Assembly: GCA_947623455.1 (NCBI GenBank) | Contig: OX392535.1 | Span: 40,758,688 to 40,822,687, forward strand | DNA length: 64,000 nt | From: Mimachlamys varia | Taxonomy: Eukaryota; Mollusca; Bivalvia; Pectinida; Pectinidae | Direction of reading: 5' to 3' | In this document: one piece after another, positions 12,294-26,113 of the stretch | How the letters are laid out: the number at the start of each line of letters is the position of its first letter | How positions within the stretch are numbered: position 1 is the first letter of the stretch | Translations under genes and position numbers: made by a program | Notes under the pieces: model-generated | The model's input: the letters and a program-made list of their open reading frames with translations, nothing else | Told to the model about the DNA's origin: nothing | The model's database searches: none

Positions 12294-12520
12294 GGCCTTT
12301 CCCAAAAGTGCTGCTATTCCCCTTGAATTTCCACAATGGTGGATACAAGATGGACTTCCGGGAAGTGTTTTTGTCATGATTTGGCGCCGTGTGACGATCA
12401 GATGACGTCATTCCCATTTATGACATCATAATTACATGGCGCGAATTTGTTTCAAAAACACTTCCCAGTGTAGACATGATATGTCGAACAAGGGGGATAA
12501 CAACACTTTTGGGAAAGGCC
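12294..12520. mobile_element. MITE with 31-bp terminal inverted repeats
   Basis: The left end reads GGCCTTTCCCAAAAGTGCTG and continues to ATTCCCCTT. The right end is its near-perfect reverse complement, AAGGGGGATAACAACACTTT then TGGGAAAGGCC. A second, inner inverted pair (CTTCCGGGAAGTGTTTTTG and CAAAAACACTTCCCAGTG) shows that the palindrome continues inward. The middle holds ATGACGTCAT. Element length is 227 bp with no coding capacity. No clear target-site duplication is seen. Confidence 0.85.
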
Positions 12521-13887
12521 AAGAGTGACGGCCTTTGCTGCATTCACGACTTAACATGTATATCTAGGTTTAATCTAAAGAACAGCACCACGGAAGTGAC
12601 AACAAACGCACAATGATAAACGTAAACAAAAACATTGACATCCCAATAGTACAAGAAAATATATTCTTTCCTGAAGATCTTAACGTATGATTGCAACGAA
12701 ACTATTTGTTCATGGAATTCTTCCACTTGGATATTTGAAACAATGCATGTATGTTTGCATACTTGTCAGTTATGCAGGCGAAATCTATAACGGAAATCGT
12801 GATATTTGGTGCAATCTTTCGAACACGGTTAGGTCAAGGCAACGTACAGGGATGTAAATATCAAAATGGGGAAAGTTAATCATCAAAACCAAATAACATT
12901 CTTTTCGCATAGCTTAGTAGTAGGAGGGCACTGTAGACTTTGTTTAAAGCAAACAAAGTCTGTTACAAGTTCGGGAGGGTTTATACATGTACATTCAATT
13001 TGGTCAATAGATGTAATTATGTAGTAGTGTATACGTATAAAGTGAGAAAATTAAACGTTCTAATGAAAATAATATTTTATTTTAAAGAAAACTCTTTAAA
13101 GACTGTTCAAATAATTATTATTTCGAAATTCTAATTTTATATGTTCCTTTCTGGAAATATAAATCATAACAATACGATTAAATACCTTATCAAATGGAAC
13201 TCGGAATGGTTAGCCATAATAGTGTTTATGCACAAACATATACATATATTCATGTATTCCTTTGAAAACTCCAATAATGGACATTAGAATAAAGATTAAT
13301 GTTTACCTTTTCATGGAAAATATGCAAAACTGCTGCAAAATGTTGAGGCAACCACTTTATGCATGTTTCTTGTTTACTCAATGTTTCATAAATCTCTATC
13401 TATTTCTTGTTTTCACCAAATCAGATTAGTGTTTGAACGCATCCAGTGCTTACAAATTGCAGAATGAAAATAACGTGGTTATTGCAGAATCAATGGACGG
13501 AATATAGATACCAGAAGTTTAAATTAATTTACGAATCAATTAACATTTGGTTATATTCCTTCACCCGATCAAGTGCAAATAATTCAAATTAACCTGTGAA
13601 TCTATAAACAGTTTCGCTCTTCAAAAATAGCTACACATAAACTTCTTAAAATTGTCTCATCGGGTTTCGATACTACAGTTGTGTATCCTTGTTTTATTCC
13701 GCAATATGTTAATACATCATACAATGTACAACAACAACTGTCTACATTCATACATTAATTTCGACACCAATGAAGGCATATGGAAATATTTTCAAATCAA
13801 TTTGCACAAACTATTGGTATTGACGAATGTTCTCTGTAGTTAGCTGTTGATATATAAGGATTGTACCTCATTTTAACTGCGTATACG
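12521..13887. other. AT-rich DNA, nothing recognised
   Basis: Incidental open frames (12,544-12,726 reverse; 12,940-13,134; 13,652-13,843) are low-complexity or hydrophobic, with no family resemblance. Confidence 0.45.
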
Positions 13888-13980
13888 GTAGTATGCCCGA
13901 AGTTGGCAACGAACATATTCTATGGTGCGCGTTAGCGCTCCATAGTGAATATGTTCGTTGCCAACTGCGGGCATACTACA
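13888..13980. repeat. Near-perfect hairpin with CGTTAGCGC loop
   Basis: The left arm runs from GTAGTATGCCCGAAGTTGGC through AACGAACATATTCTATGG. The right arm is its reverse complement, from CCATAGTGAATATGTTCGTT through GCCAACTGCGGGCATACTAC. The arms are about 37-38 bases with only a few mismatches. The loop is TGCGCGTTAGCGCT, itself partly self-complementary. It has the form of a fold-back transposon remnant or a recently formed palindrome. Confidence 0.85.
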
Positions 13981-15169
13981 TACGAAATACTACATAACAA
14001 ACGAAGCGGGATGCTAAGATGGTAACTACGATGGCCGTGGTTGCTAAGATAATATAGTCCCATTGGATTTCATCAATATATTGGTAGATTTAGATAATAC
14101 ACTATGAACAACACTATTTTTCTTCATAACATCATATGTAAATTTAGTATTAAATAATATTTCTAGCAAGTCGAATTTATTTCTTTATTTACAACGGTCG
14201 TTATGTACACGCATTGACACAGTGTTCTGGTTGTGACGCGGTCCGAATTCAGACGTCACAACTGCAGGGCGCCGCCATATTTGCGTTACCGTCAAATAAT
14301 TTCGAATGCGCATCAGTTGGAATCAAAAGTTTTCTAGAAACTATTTATTGTTTAATCAAAAGAAATTGATTCCATATATGTTCCATGTTTCAAAATCTTC
14401 TAGGTACCAAACAATGGCCGACAGCGAATACTTATTTTTCTGAAGCGTGAACGACGCCATATTTGAACAAATATCAATCCGCCGAGCCTTTTTTCACTGC
14501 ATATAAAGTAATATATTCGCAGTCAGAGTTTATTAAGCACAAGAAGGGAGAGGTGTAAATATACCTGTGTGTCTGTCATAAATGCGGGTTGGCCATACTC
14601 GTATTGTTTTGTTGGGGTTTTTTTTATACAATTTTATGTCTGTCTGGCGTAAGGCTGTTTCTATGGAAACGGGAGTATTTGTTTCATAACCATGTCTATA
14701 TAACGTACTTTTAAACCTGTTTACCTGGAATGAAAATATAAACATTTTAACAAGCAATATGAAAAACGCAAGTATCTTTTTTTCGAAAATTGATTCAGAC
14801 AACAAAGCTTAGCAGACATTTTGATTTATTTTGTCATTTCACTGGATTTATATTCGATATCAGTAAATTGAGAAAAGTATTGAAAATTCACTAAAACGTC
14901 AACTACCTTTTCGTTTTCACGTAAAAAAATAAACAATAAAACATTTAAAAGAACAAAGTCATGGAGCATGTTCATTGATATCAGCGTTTCATTTGTCACT
15001 TTGAATGTAATGAATACCAACGAAAACGTAACGAAAATGAAATGAAAACTTTTTGAGACAAGACATATAGAATGGAACGAAAATAATAGTGTTCGAAACT
15101 AGTTAGAGAGTAACAATCAATTGATCGATGCAAATATTAAAAACAAATCACATTTACTGCACTACAAAG
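13981..15169. other. AT-rich DNA, nothing recognised
   Basis: A GC-richer patch at 14,215-14,290 (GTGACGCGGTCCG, GACGTCACAAC, GGGCGCCGCC) stands out from its surroundings but carries no recognisable gene or repeat. The reverse frames at 14,533-14,805 and 14,826-15,020 look incidental. Confidence 0.4.
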
Positions 15170-15395
15170 TTGGTTGGTTGATTGATTTTACGTCCTATTA
15201 ACAGCCAGCGTCATTTAAGGACGGCCTCCCGGTGTGTGCTATGTCGGTGTGTGTGTGTTGAGAGCGTGTGTATTTGGGAGGCTGTGGTATGTTCGTGTAA
15301 GCCTTCTTGCGGTAGTCCGGATCTTTTGCCAAATGCCCCCAGCAGATAAACAGTATTATGCATGTCCTAATCCTCCCACGGTTCATTACAAATAA
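15170..15395 (+). mobile_element. Dispersed element B, right-truncated copy
   Basis: TTGATTTTACGTCCTATTAA and CAGCCAGCGTCATTTAAGGA form the head. They are followed by a GT-rich stretch, TTTGGGAGGCTGTGGTATGT, TAAGCCTTCTTGCGGTAGTC and GCCCCCAGCAGATAA. The order matches element B at 9.0-9.5 kb but stops after the CCCCAGC block. The reverse frame at 15,198-15,410 is incidental. Confidence 0.75.
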
Positions 15396-16232
15396 TGATT
15401 GAATAAACAATCAAATGTCAAAACGTGTTCCAATGATAAATGAAATACATGTACATGCATTTTACATTGAACCAAAGCCGCGTATTTTTAAACTCAATTA
15501 TGTTTTAGGCTACAGTAAAGATATTTTTGAAAGAGTATTTCATGTAAAATTTGTCCAAATGAATGCCGGCTTCAAGCTTACACCGTACCTTGTTGACCTA
15601 CAATTTACATGTACAAACTGGCAATTAATTGCAATATGACTTAAGCTAATTTGTATAATTGTTATTGTAGTAATTACGAACGAACGTGACTTTCGACCAT
15701 AATACTCTAAGCCCGAATTGGACGCTAATCACGCACCTGATCCATGTATAGTGTATCCACGTCAGGTATTTAATAACAATTCATGATCCAAAGGTATACA
15801 TTAATCGAAAACTCATTATCGAGTATCCGAAAGTTTGGTGTTAAATGATACGACCGCGAGACAAATATAATATACACTATACACATGAATAACAGTACGA
15901 GAACATTAATATATGTTTTGCCTCTAGTTCCTATTGAGTATTGGAATATATGTATATATATTGCTTTGAGTGAAAATTAGCACACATGTTACAATGCTTA
16001 CTATCACCTAGAAATGTCTTGCATATACATATACCAACCACGAGTCACCTGTTCACGTGTACGTGTATAGGGCGTGGGCTGATGTTTGGTTTTATAAAAT
16101 AAAATGACTTAAAGTTTGGGGTTTTCTTTAAATTCTGTTTCTCGCAGGTCGCACAGTGACATCCCTTTAATTTTGTTCTGTAAAAACGTAACCCGTCAGT
16201 CAGTTACATCGCTGAATGACCAGATATATATG
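15396..16232. other. AT-rich DNA, nothing recognised
   Basis: A 74-codon frame at 15,415-15,639 has no family resemblance. Nothing explains how the large array to the right began. Confidence 0.45.
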
Positions 16233-16439
16233 TATTGTAATGACTCAGTGGTGAAATTGTCCTAGTACGTTTCTCGGTGGTATATCTGCCCTAGTACATT
16301 ACTCAGTGGTGTAGTTGTCCCAGTACATTACTCAGTGGTATAATCTGCCCTAGTACATTACTCAGTGGTGTAGTTGTCCCAGTACATTACTCAGTGGTGT
16401 AGTTGTCCCAGTACATTACTCAGTGGTATATCTGCCTTG

Positions 16440-17290
16440 TACATTACTCAGTGGTATATCTGTCCTAGTACATTACTCAGTAGTGTAGTTGTCCCAGTAC
16501 ATTACTCAGTGGTGTAGTTGTCCTAATACATTAGTCAGTGGTATAATCTGCCCTAGTACATTAATCAGTGGTATGATCTGCCCTAGTACATTACTCAGTG
16601 GTATAGTTGTCCCAATACGTTTCCCAGTGGAATGTCTGCCCTAATACATTACTCAGTGGTATATCCGCCCTAGTACATTACTCAATGGTAAAGTTGTCCT
16701 AGTACATTACTCAGTGGTTTGTCTGCCCTAATACATTACTCAGTGGTATATCTGCCCTAGTACATTACTCAGTGGTGTAGTTGTCCTAGTACATTACTCA
16801 GTGGTATGGTTGTCCCAATACGTTTCCCAGTGGTATGTCTGCCCTAATACATTACTCAGTGGTATATCTGCCTTAATACATTACTCAATGATATATCTGC
16901 CCTAGTACATTACTCAGTGGTATATCTGCCCTGGAACATTAGTCAGTGGTATATCTGCGCTAGTGCATTGCTCAGTTGTAAATCTGCCCTAGTACATTAC
17001 TCAATGGTAAAGTTGTCCTAGTACATTACTCAGTGGTATATCTGCCCTAATACATTACTCAATGGTAAAGTTTTCCTAATACATTACTCAGTGGTAAATC
17101 TGCCCTAATACATTACTCAGTAGTGTATCTGCCCTAGTACATTACTCAGTGGCATATCTGCCCTAGTACATTACTCAGTGGTGTAGTTGTCTTAGTACAT
17201 TACTCAATGGTATATCTGCCATAATACATTACTCAATGGTAAAGTTTTCCTAGTACATTACTCAGTGGTAAATCTGCCCTAATACATTAC
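16440..17290 (+). repeat. Array A internal duplication 1, left copy
   Basis: The order of variants (AGTAGTGTAGTTGTCCCAG, then TATAATCTGCC units, CCCAATACGTTTCCC, CCGCCCTAG, a GTTTGTCTG unit) recurs at about 20,393-21,275. The offset is about 3.95 kb, rising by one unit near the right end. This marks a segmental duplication inside the array. Confidence 0.75.
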
Positions 17291-20200
17291 TCAGTGGTAT
17301 ATCTGTCCTAGTACATTACTCAGTGGTGTAGTTGTCCTAGTACACTACTGAGTGGTATAGTTGTCCTGGTACGTTTCTCAGTGGTATATCTGTCCTAGTA
17401 CATTACTCAGTGTTATATCTGCCCTAGTACATTACTCAGTGGTGAATTTGTCCTAGTACATTACTCAGTGGTATATCTGCCCTAATTCATTACTCAGTGG
17501 TAAATCTGCCCTAGTACATTACTCAGTGGTATATCTGCCCTAGTACATTACTCAGTGGTATAGTTGTCCTAGTACATTACTCAGTGGTGAATTTGTCCTA
17601 GTACATTACTCAATGGTATATCTGCCCTAATTCATTACTCAGTGGCAAATCTGCCCTAATACATTACTCAGTGGTATGTCTGCCCTAGAACATTACTCAG
17701 TGGTATAGTTGTCCTAGTACATTACTCAGTGGTGTATCTGCCCTAGTACATTACTCAGTGGTATAGTTGTCCTAGTACGTTTCTCAGTGGTATATCTGCT
17801 CTAATACGTTTCTCAGTTGTATATCTGCCCTAGTACATTACTCAGTGGTATAGTTGTCCTAGTACATTACTCAGTGGTGAATTTGTCCTAGTACATCTGT
17901 ACATTAATCAGTGGTATATCTGCCCTAATTCATTACTCAGTGGTAAATCTGCCCTAATACATTACTCAGTGGTATGTCTGCCCTAGAACATTACTCATAG
18001 GTGTGGTTGTCCTAGTACATTACTCAGTGGTATAGTTGTCCTAGTACATTACTCAGTGTTATATCTGCCCTAGTAGATTACTCAGTGGTATAGTTGTCCT
18101 AGTACATTACTCAGTGGTGAATTTGTCCTAGTACATTAATCAGTGGTATATCTGCCCTAATTCATTACTCAGTGGTAAATCTGCCCTAATACATTACTCA
18201 GTGGTATGTCTGCCCTAGAACATTACTCAGTGGTATAGTTGTCCTAGTACATTACTCAGTGGTGAATCTGCCCTAGTACATTACTCAGTGGTATAGTTGT
18301 CCTAGTACGTTTCTCAGTGGTATATCTGCCCTAATACGTTTCTCAGTGGTATATCTGCCATAGTACATTACTCAGTGGTATAGTTGTCCTAGTACATTAC
18401 TCAGTGGTGAATTTGTCCTAGTACATTAATCAGTGGTATATCTGCCCTAATTCATTACTCAATGGTATATCTGCCCTAATACATTACTCAATGGTATATC
18501 TGCCCTAGAACATTACTCAGTGGTGTGGTTGTCCTATTACATTACTCAGTGGTATATCTGCCCTAGTACATTACTCAGTGGTATATCTGCCCTAGTACAT
18601 TACTCAGTGGTATAGTTGTCCTAGTACATTACTCAGTTGTGTATCTGTCCTATTACATTACTCAGTAATATATCTGTCCTAGTACGTTTCTCAGTGGTAT
18701 ATCTGCCCTAATACGTTTCTCAGTGGTATATCTGCCCTAGTACATTACTCAGTGGTATAGTTGTCCTAGTACATTACTCAGTGGTGAATTTGTCCTAGTA
18801 CATTAATCAGTGGTATATCTGCCCTAATTCATTACTCAGTGGTAAATCTGCCCTAATACATTACTCAGTGGTATGTCTGCCCTAGAACATTACTCAGTGG
18901 TGTGGTTGTCCTAGTACATTACTCAGTGGTATAGTTGTGCTAGTACATTACTCAGTGTTATATCTGCCCTAGTACATTACTCAGTGGTATATCTGCCCTA
19001 GTACATTACTCAGTGGTTTAGTTGTCCTAGAACATTATTCAGTGGTGAATTTGTCCTAGTACATTACTCAATGGTATATCTGCCCTAATTCATTACTCAG
19101 TGGCAAATCTGCCCTAATACATTACTCAGTGGTATGTCTGCCCTAAAACATTACTCAATGGTAAAGTTTTCCTAATACATTACTCAGTGGTAAATCTGCC
19201 CTAATACATTACTCAGTAGTGTATCTGCCCTAGTACATTTCTCAGTGGCATATCTGCCCTAGTACGTTACTCAGTGGTATATCTGCCCTAGTACATTACT
19301 CAGTGGTATATCTGTCATAGTACATTACTCAGTGGTGTAGTTGTCCTAGTACACTACTGAGTGGTATAGTTGTCCTGGTACGTTTCTCAGTGGTATATTT
19401 GTCCTAGTACATTACTCAGTGGTATTTCTGCCCTAATACATTACTCAGTGGTGAATTTGTCCTAGTACATTACTCAGTGGTATATCTGCCCTAATTCATT
19501 ACTCAGTGGTAAATCTGCCCTAATACATTACTCAGTGGTGTATCTGCCCTAGAACAATACTCAGTGGTGTAGTTGTCCTAGTACATTACTCAGTGGTATA
19601 GTTGTCCTAGTACATTACTCAGTGGTATATCTGCCCTATTACATTACTCAGAGGTATATCTGCCCTAGTACATTACTCAGTGGTATAGTTGTCCTAGTAC
19701 ATTACTCAGTGGTGAATTTGTCCTAGTACATTACTCAATGGTATATCTGCCCTAATTCATTACTCAGTGGCAAATCTGCCCTAATACATTACTCAGTGGT
19801 ATGTCTGCCCTAGAACATTACTCAGTGGTATAGTTGTCCTAGTACATTACTCAGTGGTGTATCTGTCCTAGTACTTTACTCAGTGGTATAGTTGTCGTAG
19901 TACGTTTCTCAGTGGTATATCTGCCCTTATACGTTTCTCAGTGGTATATCTGCCCTAGTACATTACTCAGTGGTTTAGTTGTCCTAGAACATTACTCAGT
20001 GGTGAATTTGTCCTAGTACATTACTCAGTGGTATATCTGCCCTCATTCATTACTCAGTGGTAAATCTGCCCTAATACATTACTCAGTGGTATGTCTGCCC
20101 TAGAACATTACTCAGTGGTATAGTTGTCCTAGTACATTACTCAGTGGTGTATCTGCCCTAGTAGATTACTCAGTGGTATAGTTGTCCTAGTACGTTTCCC

Positions 20201-20392
20201 AGTGGTATATCTGCCCTAGTACATTATTAGTGGTATATCTGCCTTAATACATTACTCAATGGTGTATCTGCCCTAGTACATTACTCAGTGGTATATCTGC
20301 CCTAGTATATTACTAAGTGGTATATCTGCCCTAGAACATTACTCAGTGGTATATCTGCCCTACTACATTACTCAGTGGTGTATCTGCCCTAG

Positions 20393-21275
20393 TACATTAC
20401 TCAGTGGTATATATGTCCTAGTACATTACTCAGTAGTGTAGTTGTCCCAGTACATTACTCAGTGGTGTAGTTGTCCTAAAACATTAGTCAGTGGTATAAT
20501 CTGCCCTAGTACATTACTCAGTGGTATAATCTGCCCTAGTACATTACTCAGTGGTATAATCTGCCCTAGTACATTACTCAGCGGTATAGTTGTCCCAATA
20601 CGTTTCCCAGTGGTATGTCTGCCCTAATACATTAATCAGTGGTATATCCGCCCTAGTACGTTACTCAATGGTAAAGTTGTCCTAGTACATTACTCAGTGG
20701 TTTGTCTGACCTAATACATTACTCAGTGGTATATCTGCCCTAGTACATTACTCAGTGGTGTAGTTGTCCTAGTACATTACTCAGTGGTATGGTTGTCCCA
20801 ATACGTTTCCCAGTGGTATGTCTGCCCTAATACATTACTCAGTGGTATATCTGCCTTAATACATTACTCAATGATTTATATGCCCTAGTACATTACTCAG
20901 TGGTATATCTGCCCTGGAACATTAGTCAGTGGTATATCTGCGCTAGTGCATTGCTCAGTGGTATATCTGCCCTAGTACATTACTCAATGGTAAAGTTGTC
21001 CTAGTACATTACTCAGTGGTATATCTGCCCTAATACATTACTCAATGGTAAAGTTTTCCTAATACATTACTCAGTGGTAAATCTGCCCTAATACATTACT
21101 CAGTAGTGTATCTGCCCTAGTACATTACTCAGTGGCATATCTGCCCTAGTACATTACTCAGTGGTGTAGTTGTCCTAGTACATTACTCAATGGTATATCT
21201 GCCATAATACAATACTCAATGGTAAAGTTTTCTAGTACATTACTCAGTGGTAAATCTGCCCTAATACATTACTCA
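20393..21275 (+). repeat. Array A internal duplication 1, right copy
   Basis: It reproduces the variant order of 16,440-17,290 with scattered substitutions and one extra unit. The 61-codon frame at 20,442-20,627 inside it is incidental. Confidence 0.75.
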
Positions 21276-22529
21276 GTGGTGTAGTTGTTCTTGTACATTA
21301 CTCAGTGGTATAGTTGTCCTAGTACATTACTCATTGGTAAATCTGCCCTAATACATTACTCAGTAGTGTATCTGCCCTAGTACATTACTCAGTGGCATAT
21401 CTGCCCTAGTACATTACTCAGTGGTGTAGTTGTCCTAGTACATTACTCAATGGTATATCTGCCCTAGAACATTACTCAATGGTAAAGTTTCCTAGTACAT
21501 TACTCAGTGGTAAATCTGCCCTAATACATTACTCAGTGGTGTAGTTGTCCTAGTACATTACTCAGTGGTATAGTTGTCCTAGTACATTACTCAGTGGTAT
21601 ATCTGCCCAAGTACATTACTCAGTGGTATATCTGTCCTAGTACATTACTCAGTGGTGTAGTTGTCCTAGTACACTACTGAGTGGTATAGTTGTCCTGGTA
21701 CGTTTCTCAGTGGTATATCTGTCCTAGTACATTACTCAGTGGTATATCTGCCCTAGTACATTACTCAGTGGTGAATTTGTCCTAGTACATTACTCAGTGG
21801 TATATCTGCCCTAATTCATTACTCAGTGGTAAATCTGCCCTAGAACAATACTCAGTGGTGTAGTTGTCCTAGTACATTACTCAGTGGTATAGTTGTCCTA
21901 GTACATTACTCAGTGGTATATCTGCCCTATTACATTACTCAGTGGTATATCTGCCCTAGTACATTACTCAGTGGTATAGTTGTCCTAGTACATTACTCAG
22001 TGGTGAATTTGTCCTAGTACATTACTCAATGGTAAATCTGCTCTAATACATTACTCAGTGGTATGTCTGCCCTAGAACATTACTCAGTGGTATAGTTGTC
22101 CTAGTACATTACTCAGTGGTGAATCTGCCCTAGTACTTTACTCAGTGGGATAGTTGTCCTAGTACGTTTCTCAGTGGTATATCTGCCCTAGTACGTTTCT
22201 CAGTGGTATATCTGCCCTAGTTCATTATTAGTGGTATATCTGCCCTAATACATTACTTTATGGTGTATCTGCCCTAGTACATTACTCAGTGGTATATCTT
22301 CCCTAGTATATTACTCAGTGGTATATCTGCCCTAGAACATTACTCAGTGGTATATCTGCCCTACTACATTACTCAGTGGTGTATCTGCCCTAGTACATTA
22401 CTCAGTGGTATAGTTGTCCTAGTACATTATTCAGTGGTATATCTACCTTAGTACATTACTCAGTGGTATATCTGCCTAGTACATTACTCAGTGGTGTAGT
22501 TGTCCTAGTACATTACTCAGTGGTATAGT

Positions 22530-23625
22530 TGTCCTAGTACGTTTCTCAGTGGTATATCTGTCCTAGTACATTACTCAGTGGTATATCTGCCCTAGTACAT
22601 TACTCAGTGGTATATCTGCCGTAGTATATTACTCAGTGGTATAATTGTCCTAGTACATTACTCAGTGGTGAATTTGTCCTAGGACATTACTCAGTGGTAT
22701 ATCTGCCCTAATTCATTACTCAGTGGAAAATCTGCCCTAATACATTACTCAGTGGTGTATCTGCCCTAGAACAATACTCAGTGGTGCAGTTATCCTAGTA
22801 CATTGCTCAGTGGTATAGTTGTCCTAGTACATAACTCAGTGGTATATCTGCCCTAGTACGTTTCTCAGTGGTATATCTGTCCTAGTACATTACTCAGTGG
22901 TATATCTGCCCTAGTACATTACTCAGTGGTATAGTTGTCCTAGTACATTACTCAGTGGTGAATTTGTCCTAGGACATTACTCAGTGGTATATCTGCCCTA
23001 ATTCATTACTCAGTGGAAAATCTGCCCTAATACATTACTCAGTGGTGTATCTGCCCTAAAACAATACTCAGTGGTGTAGTTATCCTAGTACATTACTCAG
23101 TGGTATAGTTGTCCTAGTACATTACTCAGTGGTATATCTGCCCTAGTACATTACTCAGTGGTATATCTGCCCTAGTACATTACTCAGTGGTATAGTTGTC
23201 CTTGTACATTACTCAGTTGTGTATCTGTCCTATTACATTACTCAGTAATATATCTGTCCTAGTACTTTATCAGTGGTATATCTGCCCTAGTACGTTTCTC
23301 AGTGGTATATCTGCCATAGTACATTACTCAGTGGTGTAGTTGTCCTAGTACATTACTCAGTGGTGAAGTTGGCCTAGTATGTTTCTCAGTGGAATGTCTG
23401 CCCTAGTATATTACTCAGTGGTATATCTGCCCTGGTACGTTACTCAGTGGAATGTCTGCCCTAATACATTACTCAGTGGTATATCTGACCTAGTACATTT
23501 CCCAGTGGTATAGTTGTCCTAGTACATTATTCAGGGGTATATCAGCCTAAGTACATTACTCAGTGGTTTGTCTGCCCTAATATATTACTCAGTGGTATGT
23601 CTGCCCTAGTACATTTCTCAGTGGT
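22530..23625 (+). repeat. Array A internal duplication 2, left copy
   Basis: A run of about 38 units with diagnostic variants (CCGTAGTA, CCTAGGACATT, TGGAAAATCTG, GTGCAGTTATCC, AGTACTTTATCAG, CCTGGTACGTTACTC, ATATCAGCCTAAG) is repeated 1,832 bases downstream with very few differences. Confidence 0.85.
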
Positions 23626-24340
23626 ATAGTTGTCCTAGTACATAATTCAGGGGTATATCTGCCTTACATGTAGTACATTACTGAGTGGTTTGTCTGCCCT
23701 AGTACATTACTGAGTGGTTTGTCTGCCCTAGTACATTACTCAGTGGTGTATCTGCCCTAGTACATTTCTCAGTAGTATAGTTGTCCTAGTACATTATTCA
23801 GGGGTATATCTGCCTTAGTACATTACTCAGTGGCTTGTCTGCCCTAGTACATTACTGAGTGGTTTGTCTGCCCTAGTACATTACTGAGTGGTTTGTCTGC
23901 CCTAGTACATTTCTCAGTGGTATAGTTGTCCTAGTACATTTTTCACGGGTATATCTGCCTTAGTACATTACTCAGTGGTATATCTTTCCTAGTACATTAC
24001 TGAGTGGTATAGTTGTCCTAGTACATTACTCAGTGGTGTAGTTGTCCTAGTACATTACTCAGTGGTGTAGTTGTCCTAGTACATTACTCAGTGGTGAAGT
24101 TGACCTAGTACGTTTCTCAGTGGAATGTCTGCCCTAGTATATTACTCAGTGGTATATCTGCCCTAGTATATTACTCAGTGGTATATCTGCCCTAGTACAT
24201 TGCTCAGTGGTATATCTTCCCTAGTACATTACTGAGTGGTATATCTGCCCTAGTACATTACTCAGTGGTGTAGTTGTCCTAGTACATTACTCAGTGGTAT
24301 AGTTGTCCTAGTACATTACTCAGTGGTATAGTTGTCCTAG
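23615..24340 (+). repeat. Array A internal duplication 3, left copy
   Basis: It includes the unusual CATAATTCAGGGGTATATCT unit and the GCCTTACATGTAGTACATT insert. The same run recurs at about 26,114-26,840, an offset of 2,499 bases. Confidence 0.8.
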
Positions 24341-24361
24341 TACATTACTCAGTGGTATAGT

Positions 24362-25455
24362 TGTCCTAGTACGTTTCTCAGTGGTATATCTGTCCTAGTA
24401 CATTACTCAGTGGTATATCTGCCCTAGTACATTACTCAGTGGTATATCTGCCGTAGTACATTACTCAGTGGTATAATTGTCCTAGTACATTACTCAGTGG
24501 TGAATTTGTCCTAGGACATTACTCAGTGGTATATCTGCCCTAATTCATTACTCAGTGGAAAATCTGCCCTAATACATTACTCAGTGGTGTATCTGCCCTA
24601 GAACAATACTCAGTGGTGCAGTTATCCTAGTACATTGCTCAGTGGTATAGTTGTCCTAGTACATAACTCAGTGGTATATCTGCCCTAGTACGTTTCTCAG
24701 TGGTATATCTGTCCTAGTACATTACTCAGTGGTATATCTGCCCTAGTACATTACTCAGTGGTATAGTTGTCCTAGTACATTACTCAGTGGTGAATTTGTC
24801 CTAGGACATTACTCAGTGGTATATCTGCCCTAATTCATTACTCAGTGGAAAATCTGCCCTAATACATTACTCAGTGGTGTATCTGCCCTAAAACAATACT
24901 CAGTGGTGTAGTTATCCTAGTACATTACTCAGTGGTATAGTTGTCCTAGTACATTACTCAGTGGTATATCTGCCCTAGTACATTACTCAGTGGTATATCT
25001 GCCCTAGTACATTACTCAGTGGTATAGTTGTCCTTGTACATTACTCAGTTGTGTATCTGTCCTATTACATTACTCAGTAATATATCTGTCCTAGTACTTT
25101 ATCAGTGGTATATCTGCCCTAGTACGTTTCTCAGTGGTATATCTGCCCTAGTACATTACTCAGTGGTGTAGTTGTCCTAGTACATTACTCAGTGGTGAAG
25201 TTGGCCTAGTATGTTTCTCAGTGGAATGTCTGCCCTAGTATATTACTCAGTGGTATATCTGCCCTGGTACGTTACTCAGTGGAATGTCTGCCCTAATACA
25301 TTACTCAGTGGTATATCTGACCTAGTACATTTCCCAGTGGTATAGTTGTCCTAGTACATTATTCAGGGGTATATCAGCCTAAGTACATTACTCAGTGGTT
25401 TGTCTGCCCTAATATATTACTCAGTGGTATGTCTGCCCTAGTACATTTCTAAGTG
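24362..25455 (+). repeat. Array A internal duplication 2, right copy
   Basis: It matches 22,530-23,625 at an offset of 1,832 bases (63 units plus 5 bases). Near-identity over about 1.1 kb, compared with loosely related neighbouring units, indicates a fairly recent exchange. Confidence 0.85.
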
Positions 25456-26113
25456 GTATAGTTGTCCTAGTACATTACTCAGTGGTGTATCTGCCCTAGT
25501 ACATTTCTCAGTGGTTTGTCTGCCCTAGTATATTACTCAGTGGTATGTCTGCCCTAGTACATTTCTCAGTGGTATTGTTGTCCTAGTACATTATTCAGGG
25601 GTAAATCTGCCTAAGTACATTACTCAGTGGTTTGTCTGCCCTAGTACATTACCGAGTGGTTTGTCTGCCCTAGTACATTACCGAATGGTTTGTCTGCCCT
25701 AGTACATTACTCAGTGGTGTATCTGCCCTAGTACATTTCTCAGTGGTATAGTTGTCCAAGTACATTGTTCAGGGGTATATCTGCCTTAGTACATTACTCA
25801 GTGGTTTGTCTGCCCTAGTACATTACTGAGTGGTTTGTCTGCCCTAGTACATTACTGAGTGGTTTGTCTGCCCTAGAACATTACTCAGTGGTGTAACTGC
25901 CCTAGTACATTTCTCAGTGGTATAGTTGTCCTAGTACATTATTCAGGGGTATATCTGCCTTAGTACATTACTCAGTGCTATATCTGTCCTTGTACATTAC
26001 TGAGTGGTATAGTTGCCCTAGTACATTACTCAGTGGTGTAGTTGTCCTAGTACATTACTCAGTGGTATATCTGCTTTAGTACATTACTCAGTGGTTTGTC
26101 TGCCCTAGTACAT

